Assembly (NCBI RefSeq): GCF_040717535.1
Contig: NZ_JBFEFI010000003.1
Span: 70,001 to 134,000, forward strand
Reading direction: 5' to 3'
Length of the DNA: 64,000 bases
DNA from: Thalassoglobus sp. JC818
GTDB taxonomy: Bacteria; Planctomycetota; Planctomycetia; Planctomycetales; Planctomycetaceae
In this document: one piece after another, positions 37,654 through 46,500 of the stretch
How the letters are laid out: every line of letters begins with the position of its first letter
Position numbering within the stretch: position 1 is the first letter of the stretch
The notes under the pieces: generated by a model
Databases searched by the model: none
What the model saw: the letters and a program-made list of their open reading frames with translations, nothing else
What the model was told of the DNA's origin: nothing
Position numbers and translations under genes: made by a program

Positions 37654-38835
37654 ATGTTGTTCTCATCTGCTCATCGTCTCGTCGTCGCGGCGTTTCTCAG
37701 TTGCGCACTGATGGTCGGAAGTTTCGCGTCGGCCTGCCCGTTTTGCTCAGCTCCGTCGTTGACTCTGACTGAGCAATTGAATGCTTCTCAGGCGGCGGTC
37801 CTCGTTCAATGGGCTGGCGGAGATGAACCGAATCGAGAAAAGAGCTTCTCGGGGACCACGAACTACGAGATCCTGGAAATCGTCCACGATGAGTCGGGGA
37901 GCCTCGAAAAAGGGCAGGTTCTGAATCTCGACCGGTATCGAGCTGCTCAAAAAGGAGATTTGTTCGTCCTGCTCGGAACACTGAGTGATGCTCGAATCGA
38001 ATGGAGCAGCCCGCTTGAAGTGACCGAGGCCAGCTACAACTACATGCGGCAAGCTCCGACCAAGGAAGTGGCGACAACTCAGCGTCTGGCGTACTTCATG
38101 AAGTTTCTGGAGTATCCGGACAAGCTGATTGCAGATGATGCCTACGGCGAATTTGCGAATGCACCCTACGAAGACATTGTTCCATTGCGGTCAGTGATGC
38201 CGCGTGATGATCTGCGAGGCTGGCTCAGCGACCCTCAGACAACTCCGACTCGATACGGTCTTTACGGGCTGATGCTCGGTTTGTGCGGGCAGGAAGAAGA
38301 TGCCGAGTTTCTGAAGAACATGATTCTGGAAGAGACCGACGATTTCCGTCTTGGCATTGATGGAGTCATGGGTGGATATCTCGTTTTGACGGGAGCCGAA
38401 GGGCTCGATGTCATCGATGAGTCAAAACTCGCAAATCGCGACGTCCCGTTCAGTGAGACATTTGCAGCCATGCAGGCGCTGCGATTCATGTGGACCTACG
38501 GTGATGGAGAGATCTCCCCCGAGCGACTTCGCCAGTCGATGCGAATCCTGCTGGACCGTCCGAATCTCGCCGATCTGGTCATCGTCGACCTCGCTCGATG
38601 GAAAGACGTGAGTGTGATGGATCGGCTGATTACGATTTACAACTCTGAGGAGTACAACGTTCCCTCAATCAAGCGTTCGATCGTCCGGTATTTCCTGATC
38701 ACAGAAAAGGACTCGACGACGACAGCAGAGGGGGAAGTCCCGGAGCATGTTGCAACCGCCAAGGCATACCTCGCGAAACTTCGTGAAGAAGATCCGAAGA
38801 CCGTGAAGGCGGCCGAGCGTTACTTCTTTGACTAA
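37654..38835 (+). CDS. Secreted CPFC-motif protein, first of a tandem pair
   Basis: 393 residues. The signal peptide (MLFSSAHRLVVAAFLSCALM, cleavage near SFASA) is followed almost at once by CPFCSAPSLTLTEQL. The mature N-terminus therefore carries a C-x-x-C pair. Then comes a beta-rich segment (to about 110, with GDLFVLLGTLSD) and a long helical part (YGLYGLMLGLCGQEEDAEFL, MGGYLVLTGAEGLDVIDES) that looks like HEAT-type repeats. The chosen ATG at 37654 has AAAAGGA 8 bases upstream; GTG at 37627 is an inferior in-frame alternative. It is paralogous over its whole length to the next gene. I know no function. C-P-F-C could bind a metal or haem, or act as a thiol pair. Confidence 0.75.
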   Translation: MLFSSAHRLVVAAFLSCALMVGSFASACPFCSAPSLTLTEQLNASQAAVLVQWAGGDEPNREKSFSGTTNYEILEIVHDESGSLEKGQVLNLDRYRAAQKGDLFVLLGTLSDARIEWSSPLEVTEASYNYMRQAPTKEVATTQRLAYFMKFLEYPDKLIADDAYGEFANAPYEDIVPLRSVMPRDDLRGWLSDPQTTPTRYGLYGLMLGLCGQEEDAEFLKNMILEETDDFRLGIDGVMGGYLVLTGAEGLDVIDESKLANRDVPFSETFAAMQALRFMWTYGDGEISPERLRQSMRILLDRPNLADLVIVDLARWKDVSVMDRLITIYNSEEYNVPSIKRSIVRYFLITEKDSTTTAEGEVPEHVATAKAYLAKLREEDPKTVKAAERYFFD

Positions 38836-38966
38836 TCGGATTCCGAGCTGTTAGCCCCGCTGCAGATTGGCGTTTCTCGATCACAGTGAACGTGCTATGA
38901 CTCATTTTGAGTTGGGCTCGTTGAATTGAGTGAACAAGAGCAGCAAACTGATCGAGCGGGGCAAGG

Positions 38967-40145
38967 ATGCGTACACGGACTCTTTTCAAGCTGATCGGCG
39001 TCTCTCTCTGCCTTGTCGCCAGCGTGGGGATCTTGTTTCTTCAAGAATCTCTTGCTTGCCCGTTCTGTATGGAGCCGCAGCGGACTCTCACGGAGTACGC
39101 AGCCGAGGCAGAATATGTTGCGGTTGCTGTCTTTGTGAAACCCGATTCTGATAAAGGGCAGACTTCGGAGTGGAGAATCGAAACGATTCTCAAAGCGAAG
39201 GGTGATCTTCTACGCCTGGGAGACTCGGTCCAGTCGGAGCAGCTTCCAGAGGGCGAGCTGAATGGTCGCTGTATCATCTTCGGTCAGGGTGACACGGATT
39301 CGGTGAGTTGGAATTCAGTCGTGGACTCCAATGAGGACATTGAAAAGTATTTCCAAGGACTGCTTAAGACTGATTCGAATGCTCGTCTGAAGCTCTGCAT
39401 CGACTATCTTGAGCATCGCGACCATGAAATCGCGATGGACTCGTATTCAGAGTTCGCGAAAGTCTCTGCGACGGACGTCGCTGCTTTGGAGGAATTTCTA
39501 CCTCGCGATCGATTGCGCGAATGGATTGCAACCGTCGATGAATCGCCCAGTCGTTGGACACGGATCGGGCTGTATGGCTTGATGTTGGGCTACTGCGGAA
39601 GTGCCGATGATGCGGAGTTTCTGGCCGAGACGATCTACCGACCGACAACCGAAGTCCGAATTGGGTTGAATGGTTTGATTGCCGGTTATCTCCTGCTGAC
39701 CTCGACGGAAGGCCTCTCGCAGATTGACGAGCGGTTTCTCGACAACTCTGAAGCATCTCGTGACGTTCGATTCTCCACGATGCAGGCACTCCGATTTCTC
39801 TGGGAGTCCAAAGATCATGAAATTTCTCCCGATCGCTTAAAGCAATCGATGCGAAAGCTGTTGAATGATCCTGCGTTGGCGATGCTGGCTGTGATCGATC
39901 TGACTCGGTGGCAGGATTGGGACGCCATCGACGTCATCGCAGAATTGAAGAAAAGTCCGGAGCACTCCGACTCCTCGACCCAGCGGGCGTTCGTGCGATA
40001 TCTGCTGGCTGCTGCGGATGCTTGCGATTCGGAAGAGAACCAGGGTTGCCACGATATCGCTGCAAAAGCGAAGCAATTGGTGGAAGAAATCCGCATGACC
40101 AATCCGCAACTGGTCAGATTTGCCGAACGAAGCATGTTCGACTAG
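38967..40145 (+). CDS. Secreted CPFC-motif protein, second of a tandem pair
   Basis: 392 residues, the same architecture as the preceding gene: a signal sequence (RTLFKLIGVSLCLVASVGIL), then CPFCMEPQRTLTEYA at the mature N-terminus, a beta segment (NGRCIIFGQGDTDSVSW) and a helical repeat region (RIGLYGLMLGYCGSADDAEF, IAGYLLLTSTEGLSQIDERF). Both proteins end in a similar VRFAERSMFD / VKAAERYFFD tail. The pair most likely arose by tandem duplication and has since diverged well. It contains extra cysteines (for example DACDSEENQGC) absent from its sister. Last gene of the putative four-gene unit. Function unknown. Confidence 0.75.
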   Translation: MRTRTLFKLIGVSLCLVASVGILFLQESLACPFCMEPQRTLTEYAAEAEYVAVAVFVKPDSDKGQTSEWRIETILKAKGDLLRLGDSVQSEQLPEGELNGRCIIFGQGDTDSVSWNSVVDSNEDIEKYFQGLLKTDSNARLKLCIDYLEHRDHEIAMDSYSEFAKVSATDVAALEEFLPRDRLREWIATVDESPSRWTRIGLYGLMLGYCGSADDAEFLAETIYRPTTEVRIGLNGLIAGYLLLTSTEGLSQIDERFLDNSEASRDVRFSTMQALRFLWESKDHEISPDRLKQSMRKLLNDPALAMLAVIDLTRWQDWDAIDVIAELKKSPEHSDSSTQRAFVRYLLAAADACDSEENQGCHDIAAKAKQLVEEIRMTNPQLVRFAERSMFD

Positions 40146-40537
40146 GGCTGAAGACTCTCTGGGCTTCGCAGATTCTCAACATCGTGGTACATGACAATTC
40201 CCAAAGTTCAACAATCGCTCATGCGTTCGAGTGGCTGTGGGAGAGTGGGTGGTTTAGGTGTTTGGTGTACTGCCAGATTCGCCGGAAGAACCGCTTCATT
40301 CGTTCCAACCCATCAGTTTTAACTCAACCGAATAATGGGAATCGTCCGAATAATCAGAAAGAACGCGCAGAAACCGCGCCCTCAATCTTGCTGCACTTGT
40401 TTGACGGATCAAGCAATGTGACAGCAACGCGGAAGAAAGCGTGACACTATCGGGCTCGAAGCGGTGCCGGGGCACTCTTTTCGGGGCAGATGGATCATCT
40501 GAAGAAATTTACCTGCAAGCGGATGTTGGAGAGACTC
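40146..40537. other. Intergenic gap before the giant surface-protein gene
   Basis: About 390 bases with no gene or clear promoter motif by eye. The last 48 bases are in frame with the giant gene and would be coding if it starts at ATG 40490. Confidence 0.4.
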
Positions 40538-43500
40538 ATGCAATGGACTCGGCGAGTCGGCCTGCTTTGCCTTTGTCTACTACCCTGGAGCACAGTTGGT
40601 GTTGCTCAGGGACAAGATCAGATCACCACATCCGATGGGGGTGTTGTTTTTCTGGACGATGTTAGTGGATCAATGGCTCTTTCGAGCGATGGAGGGAATT
40701 ACATTCTCTTCCAGAAAATGATCGGGGACGGTCCCGGTTTCGCTGACGGATACTCACGAATTGGTGTTCGAACACGGCTTTGGGAGCCGGGAGCTGACCA
40801 CATTTTCGGTGAGTTGCATGCGTTGATCACTGACGGCGGTCAGGTTGGTTTCAACGTCGGGGGTGGTTACCGAACTCCCATGCGAAATGGACTGATCGGT
40901 ATTCACGGCTGGTTCGATGACTACGAAACCAGCTACGAAAACCGCTATCGCCAGTTCACGACCGGACTTGAGTATCTCAGTCCGTTCTTTGACGTTCGGG
41001 CCAATGGTTACATTCCTGTGGGCGACGAGTCGAACATGCTCGCTGTCTCCGGGTTCAGCAACAATCCTTACTTCAATGGCAACAACATTGTCACCGACGC
41101 GACCGGACGGATCGAACGCAGTCTCGCCGGTTGGGATCTGGAAGCAGGGGGTCCTGTCCCGGGAGCCATGAACTGGCTTCGGGGATATGCGGGGATCTAT
41201 CAGCTGTCTCATGACAACGATTCCACAGTCGGTTTCCGAGGACGTGCAGAAGCACGGTTCATGGAAGGCGTGAACTTGAACCTCGTCGTCAGCGAAGATG
41301 ATGAGTTTGGAACAAACGTGAATCTGGGTGTGGAAGTTCGCTTCCGTGGAACGATGCCAACCCGCTTCGAGTCTGGCTTGATGGCAGATCGCCGTTACGA
41401 TCAGGTTCGACGTGTCTGGCCAATTCAGACGACTGTCGAAACAGAAGACGTCGTCGTTCCTCTCAGCAATCCTGGAACCAGCAACGCAATCGATATTGTT
41501 TGGGTCGACAATACGAATGGTGCTGGCGGGAACGGGTCTTTCGAGAATCCATTCGATCAATTGCCTGGCATGGCAGACGGTGCTGATTTGATTCTCGTTC
41601 GCCGTGGAGCTGGCGAGACGCTTGGAAACATTGCTCTCCTCGACAACCAGCAAATGTTCGGTGAAGGAAAACAACACTTCATCGATACCGAAGAGCTGGG
41701 AGTCATTCCGCTTCCAGACACATTCGATTCCACCGGGGCGGCCCCGATCCTGCGTGAAGGAACCGATCTGCTGCCAATCATTTCGCTCGCGAACAACAAC
41801 GTCATCAGCAGCTTCCAGCTTCGCGGGATGACAGGAATCGCAGGCGATGGTGTTGAGAACTTCCTGATTGATTCTATTTCCAGCGACGACGTTCTCGACG
41901 GAATCACCATCGCGAATGCTTCTGGATTTGGAACGCTTTCCAATATTGATCTCCAGCTGCGAGATGATGGAATCGGCGTTTATGTCGTTTCTGCTCCTGG
42001 TGAGCCGCTTGCTCTCGACGTCGACAACGTGACTGTCGCAGGCGGAGAAACAGGAGTTGCATTCGTTGGAGACTCCAGCGATTTGATGGCTGATATCGAT
42101 GACGTCATCGTTTCCGGAACAACCGGAACAGCTTTGGGACTGGCTGGATTCAGTAGTGATCTCTCAGCGACGCTCGACGGAGTTATTGTCAGCAACAACG
42201 ATGGAAACGGTGTTGAGATTCTCTTGAGCGATGCAACAGGTTCTGTGATCGCAGATGGTCTGGTTGCGAGCGACAACTCTGGCGACGGTGTTCAGATCGT
42301 GGCTGGCGATGGTTCAGACTTCGGTGTCGCCATTGTCGATTCGACGATCGATCGAAACGGTGACGACAACATCGCCACGACAGTTCTCGACGGCTCAACA
42401 CTTGATCTGCTTGTCGATCCGACTTCACTCGTTGAGGCAGGTGACAATGCCTTTGAATTTGTGGTCGCGTCAGGTTCGACTTTGAACTCGCTGTTCGAAG
42501 ACGTGGACATGTCGGGCAGTGTTGACAACGCGATTGCCGGTTCTGTGACAAACCACAGTACCGCGAATCTGGATTTCGTGAACTTCGACGCATCGGGTTC
42601 GGGTGAAGACGGTCTCGCGATGATGGTGAACAACCAGTCGAACGTGGTTGCGAACTTCACCAACGGAACTTTCGATGATTCTGGAAATAGTGCCGTCAAC
42701 GTGGAATCCGGTGGAAACTCCATGGTTGACGTCAACTTCACAGATGTCACTGCAGACAACCTTGCCAGCGACGGAAACGTCATCTTGCGTTCAGACAACG
42801 AAGGAGAGCTGCAGGTCAACTGGATCCGTGGTTCGATCTCGAACGGGGACGCGACTGGTGTGACTGTTCAATCAGTCGGCGGAGGTTCACAAGTTGGCGT
42901 CTTGTTCAACGACGTTGCAATTAACAACAACGCTGGCGACGGTATCGACGCCCGATTGACTTCGGGTGGAGATGGATCAATTCTCGATCTGATGCTCGTT
43001 GACACCACCCTTCAAGGTAATGGTGAAGATGGTCTCGACTATCAGATCGCCGGAAATGGCGCGACAGGAATGATCGTTCTGGATGGTGTCCAGGCAACCG
43101 GAAACGGCATGGACGGTTTCCAGTTCGATGTCACCTCACGAGCGACGCTCAGTGCGGCAACAGCTGAGGATTCTGTCAACGATTTTTCAAACAACCTGGG
43201 GAATGCTTTCCAGGGAACTGTCAGCGGAATTGGCTCGACAGCGATGGTTCAAATCTCCGGAGCTCCAGCAACTGGCTCGGGTGAAGAAGGAGCATTGTTC
43301 ACCAACTCCGCCGGTGGAACTCTTGTCTTCGATTACACCGACGGTTCACTGTCGTTCAGTGGCGAAGATGGGTTGAGCGTCGACACCTCCGGTGCGAACT
43401 CACACACCATGATCAACCTGACAGACGTTGGTCTCAACGACAACGGTCAGGTGAATGCAACATCTGGTGACGGTCTGACAGCGACAGCTCGCAACAACGG

Positions 43501-46500
43501 CCGCATCGATCTGAACCTCGATACAGTTTCCTCAGCTACGAACGCTGAGAAAGGTCTGAATCTTGAGGCCACATCAAATGGTCAATTGCATGTCACCTCG
43601 TCAGAAATGCTCGTTCAGAACAACGGTGAAGAGGGTCTTGCCTTCGAAGCGCTCTCTGGCGGCGATCTGACAATCCTGAACACAACAAGTACCTTTGCCA
43701 ACAACGGTCAAAGCGGAAGCTTGAGTGGAATTCGGGGCCAAGTCAGCAGTGCTGGTTCATCATCGAGTGTCAGCTTCGAAAACACTCTTGTTGACTCCAA
43801 CAGCGGAGCTGGTATTTCGGTTGATGTTGCAGACGGTGGTGCCTTCATTGGAGAGTTGTTGTCGAGCATCGACGACACCGGAAACATGGAGATCACCGGC
43901 AACAACGGAAACGGTGTTGAGTTGAACGCCACCGGGTCTGACACCATGGCGGCTCTGATCATGACCGGTCCCAATGACGTTTCCGGTAACAACGGAAGCG
44001 GTGTCAGTGTGACTGGTGCGGACATTGATCAACTCGCTGTGCTCGTCTCTGGAAACATCGACGGCAACAACGGGCACGGTATCTCAGTCGAAGCGACGGA
44101 TGTCACGAATCTGGCTGTTGACGTGAACAGTGACAGCGGAACCACAACGACATCCGGCAACCTCGGCGACGGGTTCAACCTCGTGTTGGACAATGTCGGT
44201 CTGATGAGCGATATCGAAGTGACAACGCTGACTCAGACAGTCACCGTTGGTGGGTTGAACGTCAACGACCTCGAGACTTCCGGAAACCTCGGACACGGTC
44301 TCGACATCACTGGCTCAAACCTGAACATCGAGACACTCGAACTCTCAAACGTTGTGAGTACCCTCAACATGTTTGACGGAATTCACATCGATCTGACAGA
44401 CAGCTCTGTCACGAATATGAACATTCTCGACAGCGTCGCATCCGTGAATACTGGCAACGGAATGCGAATGGATCTCGACAATACTCCGATCGAGAACCTG
44501 AATGTCGTGGGGAACACATTCGGAATTCTGCCTGGTTCGACCGCGAATCCTTCGGCTCCAATCGACGATTCGCTGCCATTGATTCGAAACGGTTTCGACT
44601 TCAACACGCTGCCAGCAAACGACGACCTGTCCACCGGCTTGATTCCTCTCGGATTCGACGCCAACTTCTTCGGGCAGCTCTTTGATTCAGCATTCGTCAA
44701 CAACAACGGAAACATCACCTTCGATGCTCCGCTCGGAACCTTCACTCCATTCGGACTGGAAGGCACAAGCCGACAGATCATCGCTCCGTTCTTCGCGGAT
44801 GTTGATACTCGTGCTGACAGCAACGGTGCAATGTCTGGCGAAGTGACCTTCGGCCAAGGCATTGTCAACGGCCGACAGGCGTTTGGTGTGAACTGGCTAG
44901 ATGTCCGCCACTTCTCAGTGACAGGCACCAACAATGGTCTGCCAACGAACTCGTTCCAACTGATTCTGGTTGACCGATCCGACATTCGGCCCGGCGACTT
45001 CGACATCGAATTCAACTATGGTGAGATTCTTTGGGAAGCTGGTGAAGCCAGCGGTTCAGACGCCTTTGGACTCGGTGGAAGTGCTGCCCGTGTTGGTTAC
45101 TCCAACGGCGTTGATACTTCGTTCGAACTTGCTGGATCGGGTATCAACGGAGCCTTCCTCGACAGTGGTCCTGCTGCGACAAGTTTGGTCCAGAACAGCC
45201 TCGAGTCGATGCACGACGGCCGCTACATCTTCTTCTCCCGCGACGGTTCGATTGGCGGAGAGGTGTCAGGAGTCGGCAACGGCGGAGACGGTTTCCAGCT
45301 GAACGCAGGAAACGGATCACACATTCAATCTCTGAACATTTCGGAGAACGATGTTGAGTCCAACAACTCACGCGGAATTTCGATCTCAGCAACTGACAGC
45401 GATGTCGGTGGTCTGGGTGGAGGAACAATTGAGCTGAACAACGTCAGCAACAACCTCAGCGGAGGAATTGTTCTCGAGTTCGATGGATCACGACTGGATG
45501 ATATGCGAATGGCGATGAACACCGTCATGAGCAACGGCAGCGACGGAATTCTTCTGGACTTCGTCGATTCGCCAGTCACCAACCTCGAGATCGTTGATCA
45601 TCCTGATATCAACATGAACGGACGTGACGGAATCAGTCTGCAAATGGACAACTCCGACATCAACGGCCTGTTGATCGAAAACAACGGAATGGGAACCTTG
45701 ATGCCCACTCCTGCGAACGAATTCGATATTACTCTGAACTTCTCAGGAGGACTAACTCCAAGTCAGCAGCTTCTCTTCCGCCAGGCTGAGCTTCGATGGG
45801 AACAGATCATCACCGACGACCTTCTGGATGTCGGACTCATCGATGACCTGGTCATTGACGCTTCCGGAATTCCAATCGACGGTGTTAACGGAATTCTCGG
45901 ACAAGCTGGTCCGACTGGCCTGCGAGGCGGAAGCTTCCTGCCATTCCAGGGAATCATGCAGTTCGATACTGCAGACCTTGCCGAACGTGAAGCAGCCGGT
46001 CAGCTGGATGAAATCATCCTGCATGAGATGGGACACGTTCTTGGAATTGGAACGATCTGGAACAACCTTGGTCTTGTTTCCGGTTCAGGAACGAACGATC
46101 CACGGTTCACAGGAACCAATTCCATCGATGCTTACAACGCACTGTTCGGTTTGACCGAAACAAGCGTGCCTCTTGAAAACATCGGTGGTGCTGGAACTGT
46201 TGAATCGCACTGGAGAGAGTCTGTCTTCGACAATGAATTGATGACAGGATACTTGAACGATGAAGTGCCAAATCCGTTGAGCGTGCTGACGATTCAAAGT
46301 CTTGCCGACATCGGGTATGTCGTCGATGCAAACGTTGCGGACACTTATCCATCACCAGCAGTCCTGGCAGCAGTCACGGGTGGTTCAGCGAGTGTTGAAG
46401 CTGACGACGAAATCGTCATGCGTCCAGACAGCGTCGTCGCTGACATGGACAACCTCGAAGCACTGTACGGTGATATGCCAGCACTCGCGGTTGGTCCAGG

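Noticed and set aside
40754..41677. A 307-codon minus-strand open frame opposite the giant gene
   Set aside because: It is the antisense of the barrel and early beta-helix region, with no start signal and no domain.
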